This document shows, one piece after another, positions 54,897 through 63,910 of a stretch of DNA of 64,000 nucleotides (position 1 is its first letter; each line of letters begins with the position of its first letter). This DNA comes from Kitasatospora sp. GAS204B. GTDB lineage: Bacteria; Actinomycetota; Actinomycetes; Streptomycetales; Streptomycetaceae. Where the stretch lies: positions 218,064 to 282,063 of the forward strand of contig NZ_JARZAG010000009.1 in assembly GCF_029892155.1 (NCBI RefSeq), written 5' to 3'. The notes under the pieces are model-generated. The model was not told the DNA's origin, ran no database searches, and was given only the letters and a program-made list of their open reading frames with translations. Both the position numbers and the translations under genes were made by a program.

Positions 54897-54908
54897 AGCG
54901 GCGGGCCG

Positions 54909-56636
54909 CTACGACCAGGGGTCGGCCGGCTGCTCCTGGGCCACCGGCTCCAGGATCGCCACGCACTCGAAGTGGTGGGTCATCGGGAACAGGTCGAAGG
55001 CCCGCAGCGAGACCACGCGGTAGCCGCCCTCACGGAAGAAGGCCAGGTCACGGGCGAGCGCGGCGGGGTCGCAGGCCACGTAGGCGATCCGGCGGGCGGC
55101 CAGGCCGGCCAGGTGCCGCACGGTCTCGCGGCCGGCCCCGGCCCGCGGCGGGTCCAGCACGATCAGGTCGGTGGAGGTGATCCCGGTGCGCGGCAGCAGG
55201 GTCTCGACCTTGTCGCACTCGATCCGGACGTTCTCCAGCTCGGCCAGGTTGTGCCGGGCGTCCAGCACCGCCTGCTTGGCCGACTCGATGCCCAGCACCG
55301 CGCCGTCCTCGCCGACCCGGTCGGCCAGCGCGCCGGCGAAGAGGCCGACCCCGCAGTACAGGTCCAGCGCGTTCTCGCCCCACTGCGGGTCGAGGCCCTC
55401 CAGCACCGCGTTCACCAGGGTCTCGGGCGCCTCGGGGTGGATCTGCCAGAAGCCGCCGTTGCTGACCCGCCAGGTCCGCCCGGCCGCCCGCTCGCGGACG
55501 AAGGTCCGCCCGTGCACCCGGTGGAACAGCTCCTGCTCGTCGATCCGGGAGATCGACACCGGCTTGTCCAACTCGACCAGCGGCAGCTGCTCGCCCGGCA
55601 GCGGACGAAGGATCAGCTGGCGGTCCGAAGAGCCGCTGGAGGCGATCGCCTCGACCGAGGCCAGGCCGGTCCAGTCCCGGGACTCGATGCCCAGTTCGGT
55701 CACCTCGTCGGCCGCGATCAGGCAGCGGTCGATCAGCTGGACCTCGTGCGAGCGGTGCTTGCGCAGGCCGACCTGGCCGCTCTCCTGGTCCACGGTGTAC
55801 TGGACCCGGGTGCGCCAGGCGGGCACCTGACCGGCCGGCAGCTTGCCGCCGACCGGCTCGACGCTGCCGTCCCAACCCGCCTCGGCCGGGGTGAGGCCGG
55901 CCAGCTTGGCCAGCTGCTCGGTCAGCACCTGCCCCTTGAGCTTGCGCTGGCCGCCCGGGCTGACGTGCTGCCAGTCGCAGCCGCCGCACTTGCCGGGACC
56001 GGCGAACGGGCAGGGCGCCTCGATCCGGTCCTTGGCGGGGGTCAGGATCTCGACGGCGTCGGCGCGCAGGAAGCGCGACTTGGTGGTGCCCTCGGTGACC
56101 TGGGCGATCACCCGCTCGCCGGGCAGCGCGTGCCGCACGAAGAGCACCCGGCCCTCGTGCCGGGCCACGCAGTGCCCGCCGCCGTGCGCGACCTCGCCGA
56201 TCTCGACCTCGTAGCGCTCACCGACCAGCGGCTCGCCACCGGGGCCCTTGGGCACCTGCGGCTTGGCGGGGCGCGGCGCACGAGCCGGGCGCGGGGCCTT
56301 GGCGGTCTTGGCGGGCTTCGCCGGGTCCTTGGCCTTGGCGGTGTCCTTGGCCTTGGCCGCGCCCTTGACCTGCTTCGCGGCGCCGGGCCGGACGCCGCCG
56401 ACCGGTGCCGGTCCCGGCTGCTCGGCGCGCTGCTCGGCCGGGGCCAGCGGCGCGGTCTGCGCGGTGAAGCCGTCGCGGTCGGTGGCGGCCGGGCGGGCCT
56501 GCTTGGCGCCCCAGCGCGGCCGGGCCACCTGGCCGGGCTTGCCCGGCTGCCCGGCCTTCCCGGCCTTCCCGGACTGCGCCCCCGAGCGGGACGATCCTGA
56601 CTTGCCCGAAGAGCGGGGCGGGGTGTTGCGACTCAC
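54909..56636 (-). CDS. TRAM-domain class I SAM RNA (uracil-C5) methyltransferase, RlmD/TrmA family
   Basis: This 575-aa protein has a TRAM domain (PLVGERYEVEIGEVAHGGGH), a cysteine cluster for a [4Fe-4S] (PCPFAGPGKCGGCDW), SAM motif ALDLYCGVGLFAGAL, VLDPPRAGAG, and the catalytic Cys in YVACDPAALARD. It methylates a uridine in rRNA or tRNA. It has an unusual ~115-residue N-terminal tail rich in Lys, Ala, Pro and Arg (TAKAKDPAKPAKTAKAPR), absent from shorter homologues I recall. GTG 56636 has AAGGA 9 nt upstream, which supports the long form. Confidence 0.9.
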   Translation of the reverse strand: MSRNTPPRSSGKSGSSRSGAQSGKAGKAGQPGKPGQVARPRWGAKQARPAATDRDGFTAQTAPLAPAEQRAEQPGPAPVGGVRPGAAKQVKGAAKAKDTAKAKDPAKPAKTAKAPRPARAPRPAKPQVPKGPGGEPLVGERYEVEIGEVAHGGGHCVARHEGRVLFVRHALPGERVIAQVTEGTTKSRFLRADAVEILTPAKDRIEAPCPFAGPGKCGGCDWQHVSPGGQRKLKGQVLTEQLAKLAGLTPAEAGWDGSVEPVGGKLPAGQVPAWRTRVQYTVDQESGQVGLRKHRSHEVQLIDRCLIAADEVTELGIESRDWTGLASVEAIASSGSSDRQLILRPLPGEQLPLVELDKPVSISRIDEQELFHRVHGRTFVRERAAGRTWRVSNGGFWQIHPEAPETLVNAVLEGLDPQWGENALDLYCGVGLFAGALADRVGEDGAVLGIESAKQAVLDARHNLAELENVRIECDKVETLLPRTGITSTDLIVLDPPRAGAGRETVRHLAGLAARRIAYVACDPAALARDLAFFREGGYRVVSLRAFDLFPMTHHFECVAILEPVAQEQPADPWS

Positions 56637-56961
56637 GAAGCGGTGTCCTTGCTGGGCTCGGCGGGATTCGGCACGACATCGAGTTGCTCGACCGGACCAG
56701 GCTTCTCGACGGAACCCGACGGTACCGTGCGCCGCCCCTGATCGCCGCGCCTGACCGGCTTCACTCCGCCGCCCGCCGCGTCCGGTCCGATGAACCGGAT
56801 AGCGTGTCGGATGATGAACTTGCGGGCAACACTCCGGTTGCCAGGCCGCCCCCCGAGCTGCGGGAGTGGCACCCAGTCGCCCCGGCCAACGGGCACGGAA
56901 GGATGATGAGCGGTGTTTGCACAGGTCAGGACCCCAACGGACCGGGTGAGGTAAGAACACC
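56637..56961. other. Divergent leader between RNA methyltransferase and trkA genes (325 bp)
   Basis: No conserved gene is visible. On the plus strand TAGCGT (56800-56805) is a likely -10, placed 5 nt before an ATG at 56811 that opens a 31-codon frame ending at 56906. This would be a leaderless upstream ORF in a roughly 150-nt leader of the trkA pair. Its peptide is not conserved-looking. Confidence 0.4.
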
Positions 56962-57627
56962 GTGCACATCGTCATCATGGGTTGTGGACGCGTGGGCTCC
57001 GCGCTGGCCAGAGCCCTGGAGAAGCAGGGACACTCGGTGGCCGTGGTCGACCAGGACCCGACCGCCTTCCGCCGCCTCGGCGCCGGGTTCAACGGCCGCC
57101 GGGTGACCGGCGTCGGTTTCGACCAGGACACGCTGCGCGAGGCCGGTATCGAGGAGGCCGGTGCCTTCGCGGCCGTCAGCAGCGGCGACAACTCGAACAT
57201 CATCGCGGCCCGGGTGGCTCGGGAGAACTTCGGCGTCGAGCACGTCGTGGCCCGGATCTACGACCCTCGTCGCGCCGAGGTCTACCAGCGGCTGGGCATC
57301 CCGACGGTCGCCACCGTCCGGTGGACCGCCGACCAGATGCTGCGCCGGCTGCTGCCGAGCGGCGCCGAGCCGCTCTGGCAGGACCCGAGCGGCACCGTCC
57401 AGCTCGCCGAGGTGGCCTTCGCCCCGTCCTGGGTCGGTCATCGGGTCGGCGAGCTGGAGGAGGCCTCCGGCGCCCGGGTGGCGTTCGTCACCCGGCTCGG
57501 CGAGGGCGTGCTGCCCAACCCGCAGATGGTGGTGCAGGAAGGCGATCTGGTGCAGGTGATGCTGCGCCGGGCGGATCAGGCGACGGTCGAGGCCGCGTTC
57601 GCCAAGGGCCCGGAGGAGGGTCACTGA
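56962..57627 (+). CDS. TrkA-type K+ regulatory protein (first; CeoB-like)
   Basis: This 221-aa protein has an N-terminal Rossmann RCK domain (VIMGCGRVGSALARAL; acidic VVDQDP at the end of beta-2) that binds NAD(H) or a nucleotide, and a C-terminal RCK_C domain (residues ~140-215). TrkA subunits gate K+ transporters. GTG 56962 has GAGG about 12 nt upstream. The stop overlaps the next trkA gene by one base (TGATG). Paired TrkA proteins (CeoBC) are typical of actinobacteria; no channel subunit is adjacent. Confidence 0.92.
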   Translation: MHIVIMGCGRVGSALARALEKQGHSVAVVDQDPTAFRRLGAGFNGRRVTGVGFDQDTLREAGIEEAGAFAAVSSGDNSNIIAARVARENFGVEHVVARIYDPRRAEVYQRLGIPTVATVRWTADQMLRRLLPSGAEPLWQDPSGTVQLAEVAFAPSWVGHRVGELEEASGARVAFVTRLGEGVLPNPQMVVQEGDLVQVMLRRADQATVEAAFAKGPEEGH

Positions 57628-58280
57628 TGCGGGTAGCGATTGCGGGAGCGGGCGCGGTCGGGCGGTCCATCGCCGGCGAGCTGCTGGAGAACGGCCACGA
57701 GGTGCTCCTCGTGGACAAGAACCCGAACGCCATCTCGGTGGAGCGGGTCCCGATGGCGGAGTGGCTGCTGGCCGACGCCTGCGAGATCACCTCGCTGGAC
57801 GAGGCGGCGCTGCAGCACTGCCACGTGGTGATCGCGGCGACCGGCGACGACAAGGTCAACCTGGTGGTCTCGCTGCTGGCGAAGACCGAGTACGGGGTGC
57901 CGCGGGTGGTCGCCCGGGTGAACAACCCGAAGAACGAGTGGCTCTTCAACGAGTCCTGGGGCGTGGACGTGGCTGTCTCTACCCCGCGCCTGATGTCGGC
58001 GCTGGTCGAGGAGGCGGTGAGCGTCGGCGACCTGGTCCGGCTGATGCGCTTCAGCCAGGGCAACGCCAACCTGGTCGAGCTGACCCTGGCCGAGGACACC
58101 ACGCTGGTCGGCACCCGGGTCGGGGACGTCAGCTGGCCCACCGACACCGCGCTGGTGACGATCATCCGCGAGGGCCGGGTCCTGGTGCCGAGCCGGGACG
58201 ACACGCTGGAGGGCGGCGACGAGCTGCTCTTCGTGGCCGCGCAGGAGCGCGAGGAGGAGCTGGAGCAGTTGCTCTCCTGA
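57627..58280 (+). CDS. TrkA-type K+ regulatory protein (second; CeoC-like)
   Basis: This 217-aa protein starts MRVAIAGAGAVGRSIAGELL with the acidic VDKNP at the end of the second strand, then a C-terminal RCK_C domain (LAEDTTLVGTRVGDVSWP). ATG 57627 has GGAGG 10 nt upstream. It is co-translated with the first trkA gene and the two probably form hetero-oligomers that control a K+ transporter encoded elsewhere. The strong terminator at 58305 ends the operon. Confidence 0.92.
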   Translation: MRVAIAGAGAVGRSIAGELLENGHEVLLVDKNPNAISVERVPMAEWLLADACEITSLDEAALQHCHVVIAATGDDKVNLVVSLLAKTEYGVPRVVARVNNPKNEWLFNESWGVDVAVSTPRLMSALVEEAVSVGDLVRLMRFSQGNANLVELTLAEDTTLVGTRVGDVSWPTDTALVTIIREGRVLVPSRDDTLEGGDELLFVAAQEREEELEQLLS

Positions 58281-58304
58281 TCCCCGTCCGCCCGCGCGAC
58301 AGAC

Positions 58305-58344
58305 GACAGGGCCCGCCTCCCGATGCCGGGAGGCGGGCCCTGTC
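58305..58344. terminator. Bidirectional terminator between trkA pair and DUF3159
   Basis: Arms 58305-58322 and 58327-58344 form a perfect 18-bp GC-rich stem with an ATGC loop. Confidence 0.92.
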
Positions 58345-58354
58345 GGTGCCGGAG

Positions 58355-59116
58355 TCAGTCCTCTTCGGGCTGCTCCGCCTTGATCGGCGCCGGAGCGGTG
58401 AGCAGGATCCGCCAGGTCACGTACATCGCCAGCAGCATCGGCGGGATGCCGAGCGCGACCTTGAGCCAGCCGAGCAGGTTGACGTTGCCGGTGAAGTAGA
58501 GCGGGAAGAGGATCACCGGCTTGATGCCCATGATCACCACCCAGGCCCAGGTGGCCTTGGTGTAGGCGGCCAGGCGGCCGGGGTTCTGGGTGCGCCAGGT
58601 GAACATCTCACCGGTGACCGGGCCCAGCGTCAGGCCGATCAGCGGCCAGCGGACCAGCGCGGAGACGGCCAGCGCCAGCGCGTAGCCGACGTTCCAGAGC
58701 AGACCGGGCAGGTAGAAGTCCTGCGCCTTCCCGGTGTGCATCGAGATCCACGCGCCGATCGCCACTCCGAAGACGCCGCTGAACGCGTGCTGGATGGTCT
58801 CCCGGCGCAGCAGCCGGACCACCACGAAGACCGCGCTCAGCGCGAGCGCCCCCCACGCGGCGGTGGACACCTGGTGCGTGAGGTTGTACGTGACGATGAA
58901 GACCAGACCCGGCAGGGTCATGTCGATCATGCCGCGGACGCCGCCGAACGCCTGGATGATCGAGTCGGCTGCCTCCTTGCGGGCGGCCTCGTCCCGGGCC
59001 GCGGCCTCCTCGGCGGACTCCTCGGTGGCCGCGGCGGACTCCTCGGGTTCGGACTGCTGGTTGTCAGTGATCAGTGCGTGCGGGGCGGCGTGCTCGCCGC
59101 CGGGCGGATTGGTCAC
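58355..59116 (-). CDS. DUF3159 family membrane protein
   Basis: This 253-aa protein has an acidic Ala/Glu-rich cytoplasmic N-terminus (~50 residues) and 5-6 membrane segments (DMTLPGLVFIVTYNLTH; GYALALAVSALVRWPLIG). The conserved RWPLIGLTLGPVTGE and WRTQNPGRLAAYTKATWAW match DUF3159, an actinobacterial family of unknown function. GTG 59116 overlaps the OB-fold gene's stop (GTGA). The OB-fold/DUF3159/TrkA neighbourhood is conserved in streptomycetes. Confidence 0.9.
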   Translation of the reverse strand: MTNPPGGEHAAPHALITDNQQSEPEESAAATEESAEEAAARDEAARKEAADSIIQAFGGVRGMIDMTLPGLVFIVTYNLTHQVSTAAWGALALSAVFVVVRLLRRETIQHAFSGVFGVAIGAWISMHTGKAQDFYLPGLLWNVGYALALAVSALVRWPLIGLTLGPVTGEMFTWRTQNPGRLAAYTKATWAWVVIMGIKPVILFPLYFTGNVNLLGWLKVALGIPPMLLAMYVTWRILLTAPAPIKAEQPEED

Positions 59117-59520
59117 TGGTGTTCGCTCCCATGTCCCACTGGACGCAGCTCGTAGCGAGGGTTGAAGAGCACGCGACGTCCGCGTGCGTGGCTGACCCGG
59201 CCGCAGGCGGTCAGCCGGCGGCCCGGCTCTATGCCCGCGATCGAGCGGCGGCCCAGCCAGACCACGTCCAGCGCGTCCGTCCCGTCGAAGAGCTCGGCCT
59301 CCAGCGCCGGCACGCCCGCCCTGGGACGGAGCGTCACGGTGCGCAGGGTGCCGGAGACGGTCACCACTTCGCGGTCGCTCGCCTGGGCGATCGGTGTGCA
59401 GCCGGAGACCGCGGCATCCTGGCGCAGCTCCTCGGCCTGGAGCTCCTCGGGGCTGGAGGTGAGCCGGGTGAACATCCGGCGCAGCCGGCCCTGAGGCTGG
59501 TCGCTGCTGTTACCACTCAT
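59113..59520 (-). CDS. OB-fold nucleic acid-binding protein
   Basis: This 135-aa protein has a RecG-wedge-like OB-fold, with VVTVSGTLRTVTLRPRAG, AELFDGTDALDVVWLGRR and GIEPGRRLTACGRV strands. It probably binds single-stranded DNA or RNA; the role is unknown. ATG 59520. It overlaps DUF3159 by 4 nt, so they are co-translated. Confidence 0.85.
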   Translation of the reverse strand: MSGNSSDQPQGRLRRMFTRLTSSPEELQAEELRQDAAVSGCTPIAQASDREVVTVSGTLRTVTLRPRAGVPALEAELFDGTDALDVVWLGRRSIAGIEPGRRLTACGRVSHARGRRVLFNPRYELRPVGHGSEHQ

Positions 59521-59541
59521 GCGGAAAGGCTACCGGCTACA

Positions 59542-59557
59542 ACCCCGTCGGCGGGGT
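59542..59557 (-). terminator. Short hairpin after kdpE
   Basis: ACCCCG (59542-59547) pairs with CGGGGT (59552-59557) around TCGG, 18 nt after the kdpE stop and 22 nt before the OB-fold ATG. It is weak, so some read-through from kdpDE into the OB-fold gene is possible. Confidence 0.45.
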
Positions 59558-59574
59558 GAACGGCGGTGTCGCCT

Positions 59575-60255
59575 TCACGGTTCGAAGCGGTACCCCATGC
59601 CCGCCTCGGTGATGAAGTGGCGCGGGTGCGAGGGGTCCACCTCCAGCTTGCGGCGCAGCTGGGCCAGGTAGACCCGCAGGTAGTTGGTCTCGGTGCGGTA
59701 CGCCGGGCCCCACACCTCCTGCAGCAGCTGAGTCTGGCTGACCAGTCGGCCCGCGTTGCGCACCAGCACCTCCAGCAGGTGCCACTCGGTGGGCGTGAGG
59801 CGGATGTCGACGCCGTCCCGGTTGACCTTCTTCGCCGCCAGGTCGACGGTGAACGCGTCGGTGGTCACCAGCGAGTCGTCCTCGCCGGCCACCGGCTCCG
59901 CCCGGCGGACCGCCGCGCGCATCCGCGCCAGCAGCTCGTCCATGCCGAACGGCTTGGTCACGTAGTCGTCGGCGCCGGCGTCCAGCGCCTCGACCTTCTC
60001 GTCCGAGGCGTGCCGGGCCGACAGCACGATGATCGGGACCCGGGTCCAGCCGCGCAGACCCTTGATCACCTCGACGCCGTCCATGTCGGGCAGGCCGAGG
60101 TCGAGCACCACCACGTCGGGGTGGCGGGCGGCGGCCAGCTCCAGGGCGCTGGCGCCGTCGTGTGCGGCGTCGACCTCGTACTTACGGGCCTTGAGGTTGA
60201 TCACCAGGGCGCGGACGATCTGTGGTTCGTCGTCCACGACGAGGACCCGGGTCAT
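59575..60255 (-). CDS. kdpE: KdpE-type response regulator
   Basis: This 226-aa OmpR-family regulator has a receiver domain with D8/D9, phospho-acceptor D52 (VVLDLGLPDMDG) and K101 (VTKPFGMDE). A winged-helix DNA-binding domain follows (RLTPTEWHLLEVLVRNAGRL; TNYLRVYLAQLRRKLE). It should be phosphorylated by KdpD and activate kdpFABC. ATG 60255 overlaps the kdpD stop by 4 nt (ATGA). The kdpFABC target genes are not in the window. Confidence 0.95.
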   Translation of the reverse strand: MTRVLVVDDEPQIVRALVINLKARKYEVDAAHDGASALELAAARHPDVVVLDLGLPDMDGVEVIKGLRGWTRVPIIVLSARHASDEKVEALDAGADDYVTKPFGMDELLARMRAAVRRAEPVAGEDDSLVTTDAFTVDLAAKKVNRDGVDIRLTPTEWHLLEVLVRNAGRLVSQTQLLQEVWGPAYRTETNYLRVYLAQLRRKLEVDPSHPRHFITEAGMGYRFEP

Positions 60256-62891
60256 GCGAGCTCCGTCTTTCGGGGGGCCTGAGAAGCCGTGGGCAGGGAG
60301 GAATCGGCGGTGGGCGCCGGCGCGAGGGCCGTGGCCGGCTCGACGGCGGCGGTGTCCGCTTCGGGCGGGTGGTCGACCGCGGGCAGCGAGACCACCATGG
60401 TCAGGCCGCCGCTCGGGGTGTCCTCGGCCCTGATGGTGCCGCCCATCGCCTCGACGAAGCCGCGCGCCACCGCGAGGCCGAGCCCGACCCCCGCGCCGCG
60501 CGGCGCGTCGCCGTAGCGCTGGAACGGCGCGAAGATCTTCTCCTTGGCCTCCTCGGGGACCCCGGGTCCGCGGTCGACCACCCGCAGTTCGACCCGGCCC
60601 GCACCGGCCGCCGCCTCCAGCGCATCCGCCTTGACCAGCACCTTCACGTCCGGCGGGCTGTACTTGACGGCGTTCTCGATCAGGTTGGCCAGCGCCCGCT
60701 CCAGCAGCCCGGCGTCGGCCGGGACCATCGGCAGGTACTCCGGAATGTCCAGGCGCACCGACTCCAGCGGGACGCCGCCGAGCGCGTACGGCACCACCTC
60801 GTCCAGGTCCACCGCGCGGATCAGCGGGGTGACGGTGCCGGTCTGCAGGCGGCTCATGTCCAGCAAGTTGTTGATCAGATGATCGAGCCGGTCGGCGCCC
60901 GCCTCGATGCCCGCGAGCAGCTCCTGCTCGTCGGCCTCGCTCCACTGGACGTCGTCGGCCCGCAACGAGGTGACATTGGCCTTGATCCCGGCCAGCGGGG
61001 TGCGCAGGTCATGCGAGACGGCGGCCAGCAGCGCCGTGCGGATCCGATTGCCCTCGGCCTGACGACGGGCCGCGGCGGCCTCCTTGGCCAGCCGACGGCG
61101 TTCCAGCAGGACCGAGGCCTGGGCGGCGAAGGCGCCGAGCAGTCTGCGGTCGGCGGCGGGCAGGACCCGGCCGCTGAGCACCAGCGCCAGGTGCTCACCC
61201 ACCGGCACGTCGACGTCCCCGTCATCCGGGCGGGTCGGCGGGTTGTCGCCCGCGGAAGCGGTGCAGGACCACGGCGCGTGCTCGTCGGCGCGCTCCAGCA
61301 GCGCCACCGCGTCCTGCCCGAAGGTCTCCCTGACCTGCTCCAGCAGCGCGGCCAGGCCCTCGCCGGTGGGCGCCCGCAGCACCGTGCCGGCCAGCGCGCT
61401 CAATGTCTGCGCCTCGGTCTGGCTGCGGGCCGCCTCATGGGTACGCCGGGCGGCCACATCGACCAAGGTGGCCACCGCGATGCCGACCGCCGTGAAGATC
61501 GCCACCGCCAGGATGTTCTGCGGATCCGAGATGGTCAGCTTGTGGATCGGTGGCGTGAAGTAGTAGTTCAGCGCGGTGGAACCGACCAGCGCCGAGGCGA
61601 TCGCCGGGAGCAGGCCGCCGACCAGGGCCGCGCAGATCGTCACCGAGAAGAAGAGCAGCATGTCGGTGGGTACCGCGGTGTCGTTCAGCTGGGTGAGCAG
61701 CAGCGCGAGCAGCGGCGGTACGCCCACGCCGATCAGCCAGCCGGCGATCGCCCGCGGCCGCCCCAGGTCGGTGATCTTGCGGATCGGCAGCCGACGACGA
61801 CGGCCGTGCGCCACGTGCTCGTGGGTGACGATGTGCACGTCGATGTCGGCCGAGTCGCGGGCCACTGTGGAGCCGACGCCCGGGCCGTAGATGTACTCCC
61901 AGGCCTTGCGGCGGCTGGAGCCGAGGACGATCTGGGTCGCGTTCACACCCCGCGCGAAGTCCAGCAGCGCTTGGGCCGGCTCGTCGCCGAGCACGGTGTG
62001 GAAGCTGCCCCCCAGGCTCTCCACCAGCGCCCGCTGTTCGATCAGGGCCTGCGGGGAGCCGCCGTTCGTGAGGCCGTCCGAGCGCGAGATGTGCACCGCG
62101 AGCAGCTCGCTGCCCGAGCCCTTGGCGGCGATCCGGGCTGCCCGGCGGATCAGCGTGGCCCCCTCGGGACCACCGGTCAGGCCGACCACGATCCGCTCGC
62201 GGGCCTGCCAGGTGCTGTCTATGCCCTGCTCGGCACGGTAGGTCTGCAGGTACTCGTCGACCCGGTCGGCGGTCCAGAGCAGAGCCAGCTCGCGCAACGC
62301 GGTCAGGTTGCCGGGGCGGAAGTAGTTGGAGAGCGCGGCGTCGATCTTCTCCGGCGCGTAGACGTTGCCGTGCGCGAGTCGGCGGCGCAGCGCCTGGGGC
62401 GACATGTCGACCAGCTCGATCTGGTCGGCTCGGCGGACCACCTCGTCCGGTACCGTCTCGCGCTGGCGCACGCCCGTGATGCCCTCGACCACGTCGCCCA
62501 GCGACTCCAGGTGCTGGATGTTGACGGTGGAGATCACGTCGATGCCGGCCGCCAGCAGCTCCTCGACGTCCTGCCAGCGCTTGGCGTTGCGGCAGCCCGG
62601 CACGTTGGTGTGGGCCAGCTCGTCGACCAGCGCGACCTGCGGCCGGCGGGCCAGCAGGGCGTCCAGGTCCAGTTCGGTGAACTCCGCGCCCCGATGCTCC
62701 ATCACCCGGCGCGGCACCGCCTCCAGGCCGTGCAGCAGATCGGCGGTGTTCGAGCGGTTGTGATGCTCGACGAAACCGACCACCACATCCGTGCCGCGCC
62801 CCAGCCGCCGGTGCGCCTCGCAGAGCATCGCGTACGTCTTCCCCACCCCGGGGGCCGCCCCGAGGTAGATCCGCAGCCTTCCGCGTGCCAT
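60252..62891 (-). CDS. kdpD: KdpD sensor histidine kinase
   Basis: This 879-aa protein has the full KdpD layout. An N-terminal KdpD domain has P-loop GAAPGVGKT (11-19). A universal-stress-protein-like domain (RIVVGLTGGPEGATLIRRAA) and four membrane segments (residues ~375-470) follow, then a GAF-like domain. HisKA has the phospho-acceptor His near residue 627 (AAVSHDLRTPLAG), and HATPase_c has NLIENAVKYSP and GVGLGLAVARGF. It senses K+ limitation or osmotic stress and phosphorylates KdpE. The start is ATG 62891 or, three codons earlier, 62900; neither has a strong ribosome site. Confidence 0.96.
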   Translation of the reverse strand: MARGRLRIYLGAAPGVGKTYAMLCEAHRRLGRGTDVVVGFVEHHNRSNTADLLHGLEAVPRRVMEHRGAEFTELDLDALLARRPQVALVDELAHTNVPGCRNAKRWQDVEELLAAGIDVISTVNIQHLESLGDVVEGITGVRQRETVPDEVVRRADQIELVDMSPQALRRRLAHGNVYAPEKIDAALSNYFRPGNLTALRELALLWTADRVDEYLQTYRAEQGIDSTWQARERIVVGLTGGPEGATLIRRAARIAAKGSGSELLAVHISRSDGLTNGGSPQALIEQRALVESLGGSFHTVLGDEPAQALLDFARGVNATQIVLGSSRRKAWEYIYGPGVGSTVARDSADIDVHIVTHEHVAHGRRRRLPIRKITDLGRPRAIAGWLIGVGVPPLLALLLTQLNDTAVPTDMLLFFSVTICAALVGGLLPAIASALVGSTALNYYFTPPIHKLTISDPQNILAVAIFTAVGIAVATLVDVAARRTHEAARSQTEAQTLSALAGTVLRAPTGEGLAALLEQVRETFGQDAVALLERADEHAPWSCTASAGDNPPTRPDDGDVDVPVGEHLALVLSGRVLPAADRRLLGAFAAQASVLLERRRLAKEAAAARRQAEGNRIRTALLAAVSHDLRTPLAGIKANVTSLRADDVQWSEADEQELLAGIEAGADRLDHLINNLLDMSRLQTGTVTPLIRAVDLDEVVPYALGGVPLESVRLDIPEYLPMVPADAGLLERALANLIENAVKYSPPDVKVLVKADALEAAAGAGRVELRVVDRGPGVPEEAKEKIFAPFQRYGDAPRGAGVGLGLAVARGFVEAMGGTIRAEDTPSGGLTMVVSLPAVDHPPEADTAAVEPATALAPAPTADSSLPTASQAPRKTELA

Positions 62892-63095
62892 GCGTCCCAT
62901 TCTTGATCGAGCCCGTCCCGGGGACCACCCCCGGACACCTGTTCGCGCAGACGAGACTACGGGGTGAGCGGACTCTCACCTTCGATCGGGCTGATCACAA
63001 GGCAGATTTAGCGCCATCTTGACGGAATTTCCGGGCCTCTGACCAGGCGTTCTCACTCGGCCGCAGTCGCCCGCGGTCACTCCTCGGTGCCGCCG

Positions 63096-63818
63096 TCACT
63101 CCACGATGTGACCGTCCCTGAGCTCCACCACGCGGTCGGCCAGCTCCATCAGCTGCGGGTCGTGGGTGGCCACCAGCACGGTCACGCCCTCACTGCGCAC
63201 CACCGCGCGCAGCAGCTCCATCACCGAGTGCCCGGTCTCCGAGTCGAGCTGACCGGTCGGCTCGTCCGCGATGATCAGGGCCGGCTCGTTCGCCAGCGCC
63301 CGGGCGATCGCGACCCGCTGTTGCTGACCGCCGGACAGCTCGGCGGGCCGCTGCTCGGCATGGTCGGTCAGACCCACCAGGGCGAGCAGGGTCGCCACCC
63401 GCTCCTCGCGCTGAGCGCTGGGTACCTTGCGCAGGCGCATCGGGACCCCGACGTTCTCGGCCGCGCTGAGGATCGGGATCAACCCGAAGGACTGGAAGAC
63501 GAACCCGATCCGCTCGCGCCGCAGCGCCAGGCGTCCCGCCTCGTCCAGCGCGGCCAGATCCGCGCCGTCCAGCGTGATCTGCCCCGAGGTCGGCGCGTCC
63601 AGACCGCCGACCAGGTTGAGCAGCGTCGTCTTGCCGGACCCGGAGCGGCCGCGGAGCGCGGTCAGCTCGCCGCGTCGGGCGGTGAACGACACCCCGCGCA
63701 GGGCGTGGACGGCGGTCGCCCCGCTGCCGAAGCTGCGCCAGACGTCCGCCACCTCGACCATCGGCGCGAGTGTGCTGGTCGAGGTGCTGCTGCCGATGCT
63801 CTGCTGCTGCTCGCTCAC
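63096..63818 (-). CDS. ABC transporter ATP-binding protein (MacB/LolD/FtsE type)
   Basis: This 240-aa ATPase has Walker A GRSGSGKT (57-64), Q-loop GFVFQSFGLIPILSA, signature ELSGGQQQRVAIARAL, Walker B ALIIADEPT and switch HDPQ. The sequence type pairs with FtsX/MacB-like permeases that export lipoproteins, peptides or drugs. No permease gene is adjacent: kdpD lies downstream and the rRNA operon upstream. GTG 63818 has GGGGGA about 8 nt upstream. A Ser/Thr/Gln-rich N-terminal tail precedes the domain. Confidence 0.92.
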   Translation of the reverse strand: MSEQQQSIGSSTSTSTLAPMVEVADVWRSFGSGATAVHALRGVSFTARRGELTALRGRSGSGKTTLLNLVGGLDAPTSGQITLDGADLAALDEAGRLALRRERIGFVFQSFGLIPILSAAENVGVPMRLRKVPSAQREERVATLLALVGLTDHAEQRPAELSGGQQQRVAIARALANEPALIIADEPTGQLDSETGHSVMELLRAVVRSEGVTVLVATHDPQLMELADRVVELRDGHIVE

Positions 63819-63910
63819 TGTGGATCCCCCCGGTTGCCCTGCGTGATTCCTAAACGGCCAGTGGGAAGTACGGTAACGCGAGCCGGGCGCTCGGTGAAGG
63901 TGCTGAACGC

